A stretch of 64,000 nucleotides of DNA from NCBI GenBank assembly GCA_009746045.1, contig RPFO01000072.1:953620-1017619 (forward strand), written 5' to 3'. This stretch comes from Mesostigma viride (Eukaryota; Streptophyta; Mesostigmatophyceae; Mesostigmatales; Mesostigmataceae). The position numbers and the translations under genes are program-made. The notes below the pieces were generated by a model. The model worked only from the letters and a program-made list of their open reading frames with translations, made no database searches and was not told the DNA's origin. Within the stretch, counting starts at the first letter, position 1, and each line of letters starts with the position of its first letter. This document shows positions 1 through 12,108 of the stretch, piece by piece.

Positions 1-368
1 ATGGGCTAGGTGCATGACTGTCCCGTCCGCGCATATCCTGCTAGAAGTGGTGAAAAAAAACATCAGATTCATGTTTGCCGGGAGATGTCTTTGTCTTTCG
101 TTTGGAGATGTCTTTAGTGTGCACCATGATGTCTTTACGCATGTGGTGCTGCACGCATTCAGCGGCGTCTTTGTTTCGCGCGCCGTCCACACCTGGATTT
201 TGTGCATGGAATGCACGCTTGCCACCTGGACGCCTGTTTCGAATGTTGCCGGCCCCTCTGCCTGTATGTTCTCAACCCAATGACACCCAGCTGCGTGTAG
301 TTCTAGGCTTCGCGAGGGCCTTTTCATCTATTGGTTTTATTTAGATAATTTTCACCCCTCGTCTGAAG
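1..368. other. No gene recognised
   Basis: Only short open frames in overlapping phases with no recognisable motif. I see no RNA gene or repeat here. Confidence 0.5.
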
Positions 369-514
369 TAATAAGATGCTATCATTCAGTAATAAGATGC
401 CATCATTCAGTAATAAGATGCTATCATTCAGTAATAAGATGTGATCATTCAGTAATAAGATGCTATCATTCAGTAATAAGATGCTATCATTCAGTAATAA
501 GATGCTATCATTCA
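369..514. repeat. 21-bp tandem repeat, about 7 copies
   Basis: Seven head-to-tail copies of a 21-bp unit beginning TAATAAGATGCTATCATTCA, with one or two substitutions in single copies. Because 21 is a multiple of three, open frames run through it on both strands and give repetitive peptides; I do not regard these as genes. Confidence 0.95.
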
Positions 515-2810
515 AAGGGACCCTCCTGTACGGATGTAGGTTGCGCCGATCTCTCGCGGGCTGTCTCGTGATCGCCCCCACATTCTCGCGCGCGCTGTCT
601 CGTGATCGCTTCCGCACCCTCGCGCACGGTGTTCGTGACCGCCCCCACATCCTCGCCACGGCTGACCTTCGCCACCACGTGCGTGCCACATCGCCACCTT
701 GCTGGATGCAGGTGCAGGCGTGCAGCGCACACAAGGTCGCCCAGACGCACGCGCTCGGTTGCCGCGTGAGCCATGCCGCCGTCGCGGGTGACAGAAGCAG
801 GGCTGGTGGGTCAAGGAAGGCAGCGAAAAAGCTGCGTCAAGAAAAGGCAGCAGAACCGCGGACTGCCAATTAAGCAGATGCCATGTGGCCTGCCAGCCCT
901 TCTCGTGACCCGTGAACGGGAGGCACCCAGAGGCACAAGTAGCTGCCAGCTGCAAATGGGGATGCGAGCGATGATCCCAGGGGAGTGGGCCGTAGTGGGC
1001 TGTGGAATGAGGAGACTGGCATGCAACCACCTACTGCTTGCGGAGCTATAGCAGGGAGTGATGGCGACGGGATGTGGGAGAGATGCGTACAGGCGATGCG
1101 GTGCCGGTCATCCAAGGCACTTATGCTGCTGGTGATGGCATATGACACTGGCGGTGCTGGGGGCGCAAAGTGAGCCAGAGTGCACGCGGAAGGGGACGGC
1201 CACTCGCTCGGAAGCGATGCAAACGACTGGCGAGGGTAACTGGACAATGTCCTGCGCAGTTGCAACGGGCGCCTGCATCCATCCCAGCGAAACGGTGTCT
1301 GAAACGCCAGCGGCGGCCCTGGCCATGCCGTGCTTTGCTGGACTGTGGCCACCATGCTGCGTGACATGAGCCGGTGGTTAATGTTCCGAAGTTTTGTGTT
1401 ACAGGCTTCTGAGTGCAACCATTTCCCCGTACTTCCCCTTGGTGCCACGATGGCGCCAGCCACGACGGCGGGGGACCCTGCACGCCAAATGCCCAGGCGG
1501 CAGCCCGCTGTAAACCTCGGCAGTAGAGCTCTAGCAAGACGGCAGCTCCGCACGGTGTTGGGTTCTCGTCGCATCGCACCACTCCCATCCCATCGCGTCA
1601 ATGTCCTGCAGCTGCAGTGTTGACGAGATGCGTCGGGTCCCCATGGAGAGGGCAAATGAAGGGGGTTAAACTTGGTGGGGCCGCACATCTACAGGAGTCA
1701 CAAGCGGTAGGCGGGTGTGGCGCGGCCCACGCGTAGAGTGACAGCTGTGTGGGGGGGGGGGAAGCGCCCTGGGGACTAGCAGATCGCGAAGCTGGCCCAT
1801 GTTGAGGGTTGAAAGCATCCCAAAGCATTCTAGCCTGCCCACTGGGCTACCCCGCCGCCCCCTGGTCGGCTAGGGCAGGCCACCGTGTGTAACAAACCTG
1901 TCGCCACCTGCCCAGACGGCTGCCGGGTGGGGAGCCTCTGCCTGCCACGGACCCCGTGTGCGAATGCCAGCATGAACATAAACTCATGGAAATACTGCCT
2001 CTCGTGGTAGGACAAGAGCTTCTGGGGGCTGTTCCCCCATCGGGTGTTGACACCTCCCCATTAGCCAAAAGCATGTGACTGCGTCACATAGAACCCATAG
2101 GACTGGGACGTCCCCGCACTCTCGTTCACGTGCTACAGGCTGCCTGCCATTGTACTCTTGGTGCGTAGCCTCCCACCGTGCGTGTTATGACACTATCAGC
2201 TGTTGTGTGGAGGGGCTTCCAACGTCAAACTCCCGACGTCGATCCCATATTGATGAGACAAACCCTTATCAAATCTGCCGGTGCGGCAACCTCTCGTGAT
2301 GGCACATTGGCACCTCGTTGCTGGTTTGGCCTACTTAGCACTTCCGTGGTAGCATGCAAGGCAACAAGTAAACTAATAGCACGTGACTGCGTCATGTGGG
2401 TACCAATAAAGGAACCTTCAAGCCATATACACAGCAGGGTCGAAGAAGCCCGGAGGGCGCGCTAGCTTCTCTCACTGCCGCAAGCGGGCAGGCCACAGAG
2501 GACCCTCTCTGCATCATTGTGCAGGCCGAAATGTGGGTGCGATACAAAAAGAGGTTGTCTCACACAACAAGAAGTGGGCTGGCACGAAGCAGATGCTGCA
2601 TGCGGAACCGCCTCAATGATGGGAATGAATGGGATAATATATAGGCCTCTCCGTGATTAATTGGAAAAAGATTATGGACAACCTTGGCCAAGTGGGCTCA
2701 GGTTATAGAGGACAATGACCCCCCTCCAGTGGCGAAGCCGCGTGCTCGCAAGCGCGGGGCGCATGCTAGGCGAGGCCCCTAGGGTCTGGCTCACTCTAGA
2801 TAATATAGAC
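515..2810. other. Intergenic, no gene supported
   Basis: Several open frames of 60-270 codons overlap on both strands, as expected in GC-rich DNA. None shows a domain or a convincing splice structure. Around 550-640 a phrase containing CTGTCTCGTGATCGC recurs as a weak degenerate repeat. Confidence 0.5.
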
Positions 2811-2845
2811 CAGTAGGATTGTGTGTAATTAGATAGAATAGATCG

Positions 2846-2912
2846 GTAGGATTGTGTGCACCCATCCATCCAGATCGGGGTGAATGCTCTGTTACTCCCC
2901 AATGGGAGCACG
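2846..2912 (-). repeat. Short-allele copy of the GGAT-containing module
   Basis: Read on the minus strand, this stretch matches the sequence on both sides of the large GGAT array at 3313-4115: a GCTCCC-TTGGGG flank, then GAGCATT-ACCCCGAT, then GGATGGATGG, then GGGTGC-C-CAATCCTACC. Here the GGAT tract is only about two to three units. This copy shows what the module looks like before expansion. Confidence 0.8.
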
Positions 2913-2981
2913 AGTTTAATTAATTAATTATTTAATTGATTAATAAGTAATTATTCAAATAATAGGCCTTCTAGCTCCCGG

Positions 2982-3094
2982 GATGCAGACGATATTTTTT
3001 TTAACTTTTGTGTAATTATTTTTCTAATGAGATTAGCATAGCACTCCGTGGCATGCCTTTGCGCATAACACGCAAGTACTTACTTACTTACTTA
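2982..3094. repeat. Dispersed repeat, + copy (ends in ACTT tract)
   Basis: Matches 30034-30147 in inverse orientation over about 113 bp: GATGCAGACGATAT, then TGTGTAATTATTTTTCTAAT, then TGCATAACACGCAAGTACT-type sequence, ending in a short (ACTT)n tract. A simple-repeat end on a dispersed unit suggests a retroposed sequence. No coding potential. Confidence 0.85.
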
Positions 3095-3358
3095 GCTCCC
3101 GGGGCCTGAGGGGCTTTAGGGGCATACCCCCCTAAGAAGAATGATCATAGTAATATCACCATGTCAGCCTCACCGTGGCAACACCGGTTGGCTACCGGTA
3201 CCCCGGGTTCCCGATGTGTCACGCGAGCAAAACGATTGCGCGCCTAGCTGGGTCATCACGTAGTCCACAACAACTGACTTGAACATTGTCGACTACGTTA
3301 GGATTTGGAGAACATGCTCCCGTTGGGGTCTGGGGAGTCAAGGAGCATTAACCCCGAT

Positions 3359-4097
3359 ATGGATGGATGGATGGATGGATGGATGGATGGATGGATGGAT
3401 GGATGGATGGATGGATGGATGGATGGATGGATGGATGGATGGATGGATGGATGGATGGATGGATGGATGGATGGATGGATGGATGGATGGATGGATGGAT
3501 GGATGGATGGATGGATGGATGGATGGATGGATGGATGGATGGATGGATGGATGGATGGATGGATGGATGGATGGATGGATGGATGGATGGATGGATGGAT
3601 GGATGGATGGATGGATGGATGGATGGATGGATGGATGGATGGATGGATGGATGGATGGATGGATGGATGGATGGATGGATGGATGGATGGATGGATGGAT
3701 GGATGGATGGATGGAAGGATGGATGGATGGATGGATGGATGGATGGATGGATGGATGGATGGATGGATGGATGGATGGATGGATGGATGGATGGATGGAT
3801 GGATGGATGGATGGATGGATGGATGGATGGATGGATGGATGGATGGATGGATGGATGGATGGATGGATGGATGGATGGATGGATGGATGGATGGATGGAT
3901 GGATGGATGGATGGATGGATGGATGGATGGATGGATGGATGGATGGATGGATGGATGGATGGATGGATGGATGGATGGATGGATGGATGGATGGATGGAT
4001 GGATGGATGGATGGATGGATGGATGGATGGATGGATGGATGGATGGATGGATGGATGGATGGATGGATGGATGGATGGATGGATGGATGGATGGATG
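3359..4097. repeat. (GGAT)n tetranucleotide microsatellite, about 185 units
   Basis: Some 739 bp of uninterrupted GGAT apart from one T-to-A change near 3716. All frames on both strands stay open across it, giving artefactual repeat proteins (GWMD-type on +, HPSI-type on -). The flanks belong to a module also present in inverted orientation at 2846-2912. Confidence 0.98.
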
Positions 4098-4399
4098 GGT
4101 GCTCGCAATCCTACCAATCTAAGCTATTATGCACTTAAATGACGAGCAAACGCTAGCTTGTCTGCCCAACGCAGCCGGGCTGGCGGCTGCGATGAGCCTA
4201 GAAAATACGCCTGCAGCACCAGCTGTACAGTAGTTCGGCCTGGCCCGTAGTAGCAGGCAGCGGTGACACTACTCAAGCGTTAGTAGTTCACTCGGCTCCA
4301 CCTGCGGCCTCGCCCTCGGCATCGCCTGATCCCAAACGCGGTCGCCCATCAGCACCGCGCCCAGCAGAACCGCGCTTTGGATCGGCCCTGGCAGCCCTT

Positions 4400-5660
4400 C
4401 AATGTCAACGACGACGACTGGACCAACATGACAGTCCCCGAGCACTGCCCTGCACTGCATCTTGTACGGGGACTACGCCTCACTTTATGAGCTGTGCCTA
4501 GCCATCTCCACAGCATCAACCGCCTCATCCAGCCGAACGGCACCTACTCAGGTACCTCCCGCCATGCCTTGGTGACGGAGTGGCACCCGCCCCGGCCATC
4601 TCCAGCACATCGATCATTCTCTGCTTCCTCCTCACGCGCTCTGATGGTGAGATCTGGGCTCCTTCCATTTCCACATACCGCATCCACCTTCCGCTCCCTC
4701 GAGCAGCATGCGACTGAGTCCCCTCGCTGCAGCTGTGGCAGCAATTGGCAGCACGCTGGCTGCACTGAGCTCCCTCCCCTTTCCACCACCGTTACCTCCA
4801 CATACCTCCACCCTCGTCGCCTCCACCTCCCGACTGCCACCTTGATCACCGCATCCACTGCCGCCATTACCGCCCTGCAGCTCCTCGACATCAACAAGCG
4901 CCTCCACGACAACGCCATCGCCCTTGAGTGCGGCTGCAAAACACAGCACTGGGGCGCCTCACCGCCCACTGAGGCGGTGAAGGACATCGCCGCCCGGCCG
5001 GCCAGCACCTCAGTGGTGCCGATCCTCCCACGTACGGCAGACCTGGGCGGACATGCTGAAGCACCACACCATGCACCTCCACTGCCTCCACCATCGCGGC
5101 AACTTGTTCTTGTTCTTGTAAACGTTCGACCTCCGCGAGGAGGCGGACATCACCATGCAAGCGCAGCCATATAACGTCATCGTCAAGCACTTCGACCAGC
5201 CGGCAGCCGGTGCATGAGGACTCCGAGTCTCTTGCCATAGATTAATTATTTAAGCGCGACATTCACACCCCCATGCAGCACTCGATCACTGGTGAGAGCT
5301 CTGCGGATGTCGGCTGTCCGCCTAAGTTCCTCGTGCGCGGGGCCAAGGCTGGCCCAGCTCTGGCCACTGCTCCTCCCCTTTAATTTGATTATACATGGCG
5401 GATAAGCTGTTGTTTCTTAAATGCCGCAAGAAGCTCGCGGGGACTTCCTACACGCTGGACGATGATCGACTTGCTTGACCCTGGTGGCGCAGCAACAACG
5501 GCAACGGGGGCTATGGCCGACAATTGGAGGTACCTCCAGCTCCGCAGGGGGGAAGCCGGTATACTACTGGAGGGGGGCGGTCATGCACGTCGACCACAAG
5601 CCCTGGCAGGCGCCGGCCCCCCAGTGCCACCCCAGCAAAACCAGCCTAGTAGCTAGGGAA
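4400..5660 (+). pseudogene. Decayed LINE ORF1-like gene
   Basis: No continuous frame, but blocks in changing phases match the better-preserved ORF1 at 26686-28037 in order. Around 5060 WADMLKHH corresponds to YADLLRSV. Around 5140-5210 REEADITMQAQPYNVIVKHF corresponds to the segment ending VVLRRFPQKP. Around 5396-5470 DKLLFLKCRKKLAG and TLDDD correspond to DKQRFLSRRKRLHD and TLDDD. Near 5565-5610 YYWRGAVMHVDHKPW corresponds to VYWRGGDLMINHKMW. Stops and frameshifts make it non-functional. It is followed by the same 3' region as the other copy. The upstream limit is uncertain. Confidence 0.75.
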
Positions 5661-6095
5661 TATATAGATAGATCGAAGTCAGTAGTGTAGACTAATCACG
5701 CTTAGTAGCTTAGCACGTGGCCGGCCCACGCCTACGCGCCTGTGCGAGCTATGATGGGACTCCCCCGCATGATGAGAATTCAGTGGCCAAGCTTTGCGCC
5801 GGGCTATGCGCGGAGAGCTCATCTCTGCTGAGAAGCCATGCCCTAGCCATTGTTTAGCCATGATGATCTTCCACCCTATTATGATCCGCGCGTACTTAAA
5901 GCTGCTGGAATACCTAGTGGCCGGTGCAGGTGCACTTTGTGCACCCAGAGCATGTTGTGTAGTTTACACCCTGCCCTTGCAGCAAGTAGACCAGAATGAT
6001 GTATATTAAATTAAAGCCATGATTATGCTCCTTCTCAGGGATATGTGCTACATGTACTCCCATGCAACGGAGATATGTTCCAGATTAATTTTAAT
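5661..6095 (+). mobile_element. 3' region of ORF1-only LINE-like element (old copy)
   Basis: Shares with 28040-28570 the phrases TTTAGCCATGATGATCTTCC and CTTCTCAGGGATATGTGCTA, followed by a small stem-loop of the form CTCCC-loop-CGGAG and an AT-rich tail (ATTAATTTTAAT). An inverse copy of the same tail lies at 26180-26480. This is the conserved 3' end a LINE reverse transcriptase would be expected to recognise. Confidence 0.75.
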
Positions 6096-6727
6096 CTACT
6101 ACTAATCTATCAATGCAAAACAATCCTACTCTATGTCCCAGGTTGGCAAATACGGTACGCGAGTCTATACTTTGGTTGGGATCCAAAATACAGGTATTTA
6201 CTTCGGACTCCAAAATACGCGGGGCCAAAATACGCGTGTTTTTTTTAGGGGTTTTAGGATGTGCATCCGCCTGGAAAACACTAGCATGGATAGTTATGAA
6301 CAAAACACAGAACTTGCCGGATCGTATATGTGTCCGATTGCTACTGCATGCATGTGGCATGCCTCTGGCATGAAGGAGAAAGGGCCGGTCTGCCCTTTCT
6401 TCCTGTTGTGCACATGCAAGGATGCATGAGAGAATTAATAAAACACAATGACCTTGCATGCTATAAAGGGTCCCGGCCACAAGCTCCAGCCTCCACGCCT
6501 ATTCACATATATGCGTCACGTACGGCCACACAGCCTCCCTTAAAAAGTTAGGCCATAGTAACTTGTTGCGACATGAAGCACTATAAGCTAGCTGTAATAA
6601 AACATTATAACACGCCAAAGAAGCTCAGACTGGCCCTTCTTACTTCGCGATCAGCTGCTGGCCCTTGTCAACAGGAGCCGACGACAAGGGAGCCGCAGGC
6701 ACAGCTCCCATTTCCGCCACCACTCTG
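6096..6727. other. Intergenic, nothing recognised
   Basis: AT-rich, with a short internal direct repeat of CAAAATAC-type words at 6180-6235. No gene supported. Confidence 0.4.
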
Positions 6728-7014
6728 CTAAAAGCGTGCTGCTTCTTGGCATCCGCCTTCTGAGTCTTCTAATTGTTGGCGATCGTGAGAAACAGCATTC
6801 GTACGTCGCCGCCCGGAATATTGTCGCAGGGCACCACCCCTTCCCCTAAGATGCCGGCAAAGTGTGCTCGGACACGGCTTGCGCTGATGGGCCCGCCGGC
6901 CCTTGGAGTACAAGTTCGTGTTGCAAAATGAGCAGTACTGCTAGCTGCGTAACCGAGATAAATTTCCCAGCAGAATTCATCGACTCTACCACTTTCTCCT
7001 TCACATAATCTCAT
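6690..7014 (-). pseudogene. Possible BED-finger / hAT-like transposase fragment
   Basis: On the minus strand one frame reads ISASRVRAHFAGILGEGVVP followed by a Cys. A neighbouring frame just upstream supplies CSFCNTNLYSKG. Joined across one frameshift this would give a C-x2-C...H-x-AGI-G-GV-x2-C pattern like the BED zinc finger at the N-terminus of hAT transposases. A Lys-rich stretch follows. The match rests on pattern only, no DDE domain is visible, and the frame is broken. Could equally be an unknown decayed gene. Confidence 0.3.
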
Positions 7015-7264
7015 TCTGGACCCCTCTTCGGCATGGCTGCTACACTACGGAAGTCACTGCCGCACTGACCTCGTCGATCGCTTCAGTCGTCGTTTGCAAT
7101 AATCACAGTCAGAACCTTGTGCGCCTTGCACAGCTGGCATAATTATGCGCATGCTGCCAACTTCCTTGGCCTTGACATTATTCGCGCCAACTTCCTTGGC
7201 TGATCGAAGGCATTTTTCGCGGGGGTTTTCCGCGGACGGGAGGGTAAACGCCACGCCAGAAAAC

Positions 7265-8666
7265 CTAAGTGCCGCGCTGCCCGCTGCCTACCCCCCGAAA
7301 ATTCTTAAGTCCAGTTAAGCTGAGCACTTTCAAATGTGCGGCGGGAGTTGTGAGATGGACTATAAACGAACAAAACCTCAGGCTGATCAGGCCCCTGCAC
7401 CCCTTTTGCCTGCCGGGTAGGACCCATGGGCCCGCCTGCCACGGCCGTGCCCTTGTCCTTGGAGCCAGCACCCCTTGCTGCCGGGGTGCCTGGAGGTGGA
7501 CTGACCACCTGATCCGCAGGGGGGGCCGGAAACGCCCTCCATGGGAGTTGCCTCCCCCGCCTGCGCCGTCTGCACCGGCGTCGCCACCGGGGGCACTGCA
7601 CCCCCTGGGGCTGCAGCAGCCGTCTGGCCCCCTGCGCTGGGCGGTGGGGCAGGCTGCTGGGTGTGGGCCCCCTGACCTGCCAGAGGGCCCTGGGTGGTCA
7701 CACCACCTGGGCGTGGGTTGGGGGCGCCTGCTGCCCCGCGCCCAGCCGGAGGCGGCATCGCTGCCGCCTGGCTCCGCAATTCCCCCCACTGAGCCAGCTG
7801 GCGCCACCGAAGGGAACTGCCAGGGGCAAAAGTGTGAACAAGTTACGCTCACACTTTTGTTGTCGTGGCCACAACCTGTAACGCCTCACCACGCTGGCGT
7901 TCAGCAGATGCCCACTGCGACAGGGGCACATTGTCCTGCATGTACGTCCCGCGACAGTGGCGTAACATCTTCGAGCCAGATGGCTACCTGGATCAGATCT
8001 GGAGGTTCTGCTGCAACCTCTCCTCGACCGTCCGCGATGAATTAATCATTGCGGCGTCGACTTCGCTCGATCATCTGTTCATCAAAAGTCAAGTTAAAGC
8101 GCCTCCTCATGCAGGCGCCACCCCCGCACCACCGGAATAAAGTCCGGTACCTCCCCAAGCGGCCGGAGGCGGTAGGGCCTGACCCCGAATACGACCGGGG
8201 CTGGGACATGCTCGCCGTAGCGATCGATGTCCATGGTGGCCATATGTCGGCCCGCAGAAAGATTACCCAACGTGGCGGGCGTCTGCGACGAAACCTCGAG
8301 CGAGGGCCGTTGCCACACCCGCGGCACCTCCCCGTCCTCCTCGGAGGAATCGCTTCGCTCACGTCCCCCGCCACCTGCGACGGGGGGGTCACGTGCCTGG
8401 GGAACCTGCTCCCCAGGTGCCATGGCGGACGAACCGCCAGCGGCAATTAAGCGGGCGACCTCTCGCCTCCCCCGTGGCGCTGGGCCCCACCTGCGGGGAC
8501 CGGCGCCGCGGGTTATCGGCAACCACATTGCGGAAGGTGACGAATTGTTCGTCACCCTCGCACTGGCGGAGGGCGAACCCTCCGGCGAGAGCCAAGGGGA
8601 AGTGCGCCTGGTAGGCGTACGCCCCGCATTGTTGTTGTTGCCACCGTTGTTGTTGTTAGAAGCCAT
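7265..8666 (-). pseudogene. Low-complexity, gag-like coding region, frame-broken
   Basis: The minus-strand frame opens at 8666 with an Asn/Gly-rich start (MASNNNNGGNNNNAG), continues through a basic/acidic region to about 8094, changes frame, and continues as MINSSRTVEERLQQN...QWASAERQRGEAL (about 8045-7850). It then becomes Pro/Gly/Ala-rich (7780-7387). Disordered N-terminus, small helical middle and Pro-rich tail resemble a retroelement Gag, but I see no zinc knuckle, protease or polymerase. The start lies 90 bp outside the left end of the CACTA element, so it is not part of it. Function unknown. Confidence 0.4.
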
Positions 8667-8756
8667 TGCGAATTTCAGTCCAAGTTGTGATGTCGCGTTT
8701 GCGTGCCATTATATCCTAGCCTATCACTTGGAAGGCATATCCATAGCAATAGATTA

Positions 8757-8781
8757 CACTAGGAACTCGGTTGCCGTAAAA
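8757..8781 (+). repeat. CACTA left terminal inverted repeat
   Basis: 25 bp, starts CACTA; its reverse complement is exact at 17662-17686. Confidence 0.95.
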
Positions 8782-9195
8782 GTGGTAAAAGTGGTAAAAG
8801 TAGGTGGTAAAAAGTGGTAAAAAGTGGTAAAAGTAGGTGGTAAAAAGTGGTAAAAAGTGGTAAAAAGTGGTAAAAAGTGGTAAAAGTGGTAAAAAGTGGT
8901 AAAAAGTGGTAAAAAGTGGTAAAAAGTGGTAAAAAGTGATAAAAAGTGGGGGGAAAGTGATAAAACGGTGGGAAAACGCTAGGAGCAAAGCAGGTGGTAA
9001 AATCATTTTACCACCTTTTACCACCCCTTTTACCACCAAAGTGGTAAAAAATACCACAAAGTGGTAAAAGTAAGGTGGTAAAAACACGCGCCACAAAGTG
9101 GTAAAAGTGAGGGTGGTAAAAACACGCCACAAAGTAGTAAAAATGAGGGTGGTAAAAAAATACCACAAAGTGGTAAAAATGACAGTGATAAAAAA
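8782..9195. repeat. Left sub-terminal repeat array (GTGGTAAAAA)
   Basis: About 35 short units of 9-11 bp, GTGGTAAAA/GTGGTAAAAA, in + orientation up to about 8990. A small cluster in both orientations (9001-9195) follows, including an inverted pair around 9001-9055. Sub-terminal arrays like this bind the accessory protein and transposase in En/Spm elements. Which protein binds here is inferred. Confidence 0.88.
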
Positions 9196-9763
9196 GGGGG
9201 AAATGCAGAGTTTGCCAGCATTACAACACAAGCACTGTTAAGAACAGCTTAACAGGCCATCATTCCAAATGGTTTCTTTATTAGAAATAATAATACATCC
9301 CATTTACAGTTGTCTCTCTTGATTTACAATGAGGATTTAGCCCCACACTGGGCGTCTCAGCGATATACGTTTCCACCATTGTGAAATAACACAGGCCGCA
9401 TCAAGCCCAGCCAACTTAAATTTACTTCTTCTTCAGGTGTCATCATGATCAATGATGCTTCTTTGCATGAACAAAGCCACACAGTTGCCAGCACTCATGC
9501 TTTGGAGGCCTGCAGGCACACAGAGCACCACCATTGAAGAGGACACAAGGGCAGCAAGGCAGGGGGGGGGGCAGTCAGGCACGGCAGATAGTTGTTGCCC
9601 AGCAAAACTTCCTATGTTGAAATGGGTTATGCCTGTGGGTATGATGCATGACCTAGCATGAGAGTGATACATACATGAGTAACAAAAATATACGCACATG
9701 GCAGTTGGGTGTGACAACACCACATCACTACATAGCTAAAACGTGCTTCAGAAAAAACATTCC
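9196..9763. other. CACTA interior, non-coding
   Basis: Lies between the sub-terminal array and the stop codon of the minus-strand gene; presumably the 3' UTR of that gene. No further signal seen. Confidence 0.5.
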
Positions 9764-12108
9764 ACTAAATTACCGGATCAGGAGTCTGACTCTGGGACTC
9801 CTTTGCTTGCCGCTCCAGCTCAACTTTCCGCTGCGCTTTTGCCATCATGGCCTGGATCGCGGCAAGCTCCAGTTCCGCCTCGGTGAGATCTGGCGCGGAG
9901 GGAGCATCGGCAGACGCCGTTGCGGCCGGAGAGCTAGAGGCAAGCGGGATCGCTGGCGCGGAGGGAGCACCGGCAGACTCCGTTGCGGTCGAAGAGCTAG
10001 AGGCAGGCGGGATCGCTGGCGCGGAGGGAGCACCGGCAGACGCTGCTGCGGCCGGGAGCTAGAGGCAGGCGGGATCGCTGGCGCGGAGGGAGCACCGGCA
10101 GACGCCATTGCGGGCGAAGGGCTAGAGGCAGGCGGGATCGCTGGCGCGGAGGGAGCACCGGCAGACGCAGCTGCGGCCGGAGAGCTAGAGGCAGGCGGGA
10201 TCGCTGGCGCGGAGGGAGCACCGGCAGACGCCGTTGCAGTCGAAGAGCTAGAGGCAGGCGGGATCGCTGGCGCGGAGGGAGCACCGGCAGACGCCTTCTC
10301 CTTGGGTGGCGCCCGCGCTCGCTTGGCCGGTACATACTCATCCGACACCTCCTCCTTCTCCTCTGCTGGCCCCCAACTCTCCTTCAATTTCGCACGTGCG
10401 CCTCGAAGGTCGTCGTCAGTGACGTTGCCCAGAAGGACCCACGCATTCTCGTTGCCCTCGGCGTCACCGTAATGCATCGTGGCAAAGTCAACAAACAGCA
10501 TTTGCGAGCCCCCATCACGCTCCACAAACCGCGTGCCGTAAGGGGCCTTGAGCTTCGGCTTCACCTCCACCACTTTGCCAGGCTCCCAAACATACGCAGC
10601 CGGCCGCGCCCCATCGCGCTCGTACTTGTACCTTTGTGCCACGAAGGCCCCGTGCAGTGCTTCTCCGAAACCACCAGGGCCCGGTCGCTCTTGAACCACC
10701 GCGGTTGGCAGTAAGGTGCTCAGATAGTGCGCAAGACCCAAGTCCATGGGACCACTAGGAAGCTTTCGCTTTGCAGCCGGCTTCTTGCTGGCGGCCGGCT
10801 TCTTGCTGGCGGCCGGCTTGTTGCTGGCGGCCGGCTTGTTGATGGCGGGGCGCGACGTGATGGGCTCGAAGACATCTGGCTTGATGGCAGGCACACGAGC
10901 AGGCGGGAGACCATCCGGCATTGGCAGGTCGGCCAGCTTGGGCCCCGGAGTGGGCGGCTCCACGGTGTTGTTGGGCACCGGAGGGGACGGCTGCACAGCG
11001 TTGCTGGGCACCGGAGGGGGCGGCATGACAGGCTGCGTGCCAACGGGAGGGGGCGGCGGTATAACCTTCTTGGCCACCGGAGGGGGCGGCATGACAGGCT
11101 GCTTGGGAACGGGAGGGGGCGGCGGAACAACCTTCTTGGCCACCGGAGGCGGCGGCCTCACATCCGATGCCTCCACAGGTGGAGGCGCGTACCCTGCGAC
11201 TTCCAGCTCTAACTCCTCCTCAAGGGCTTGGAGCCGAGCTCTGAGTCTCCGAATTTCATCTGCTCGGACGCCTGTGGCATGCTGCACAGGCTTGGTCTCC
11301 GGCTTGACCTCCGGCTTGACCTCCGGCTTGACCTCCGGCTTGACCTCCGGCTTTACTTCCGGCTTTACTTCCGGCTTGACCTCCGGCTTGGCCGCCGGCT
11401 TGGCCGCCGGCTGGGCCGCCGGCTTGGCAGCAGGAATTGCCTGCAAGCAGAGGGCGGGGCATGGAATAAGGACGTTAACATTCGGGAAGTCGGTTAATAG
11501 CAGACCCGCGATAAAAGGAAAAACCATGCAAGAAGCTTGCAGACTCCTGTAGCTAAAGATAGCGTTATTACCTTTGGCATGTTCGTCACGTCGCCGAGCG
11601 CTTGGCGATTTTCCTTCAGGTCGCCGTCATCATCTGACTCCTCGGCGCCAGCACTCTGCCGCTTTTTGGAGCTCGCGTTGCTTAGCCACCGGCTCAGCTC
11701 CTTTCTTACGAATTCGTCAACACTTAGCTTTGGGTTTGGAGCCCTTGGGCTTCTGGGGGGTGAGCTCACCAGTCGTCGGGTCTAGCACCCAGCATGATGC
11801 ATCATACTTTTCCAGCTCTGCACGGTTGTCGTCACCCACAGCTGTTTCTAGATTAAGTTACTGCAGCTCTTCTTTATCCGGTTAATCAATGCCTCCACCA
11901 TCTTGCCATCCTGTTCCTTGAGGACATACCCGTCTACCAGGTATGCACGGCCAAAGGTCGCTATTTGCAGTCTTAAGGTCCGCACATATTCCTTGGGACC
12001 GACGTTTTGTTTGGGCTTTTCGTCTTCGGTCGCTTTTGCATCAAATCGCTCCCACTCCTCGTCACTGCACACGTGAGCTGGTCGGAGCACTGCTACCCTT
12101 CTCGGCAT
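9764..12108 (-). CDS. CACTA accessory protein, Pro-rich with PEVK and 21-residue repeats (frame-broken)
   Basis: Minus-strand gene beginning MPRRVAVLRPAHVCSDEEWE at 12108. Blocks in order: an N-terminal helical block (12108-11850); DDNRAELEKYDASCWVLDP (about 11830-11775); LSVDEFVRKELSRWL (about 11730-11690); an acidic stretch. A likely intron follows (donor GTAATA after NMPK near 11572, acceptor TGCAG near 11438). Then Ala-Lys-Pro and eight PEVK-like units (11440-11290), a short coiled coil, PPPPV-rich linkers (11190-10900), a folded segment near 10720-10390 containing DFATMHYGD, and six 21-residue SAGAPSAPAIPPASSS-type repeats. The C-terminal coiled coil is rich in Ala/Lys/Glu and stops at 9764. 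The frame changes at C6 (11755-11760) and by one missing base near 10055. By position it takes the TnpA place; there is no sequence proof of that role. Confidence 0.7.
9885..10300 (-). repeat. 63-bp in-frame tandem repeat (21 residues), about 6 copies
   Basis: Six near-identical 63-bp units inside the minus-strand CACTA gene, encoding an Ala/Ser/Pro repeat. One unit near 10045-10062 has lost one base, which shifts the frame for the rest of the gene. Confidence 0.9.

Noticed and set aside
3279-4142. Long open frames of GWMD or HPSI repeats on both strands
   Set aside because: They are the translation of a pure GGAT microsatellite; no start context, splice or composition supports a gene.
4494-5174. 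226-codon open frame as an intact gene
   Set aside because: Homology to LINE ORF1 lies in other frames of the same stretch, so this frame is a shadow.
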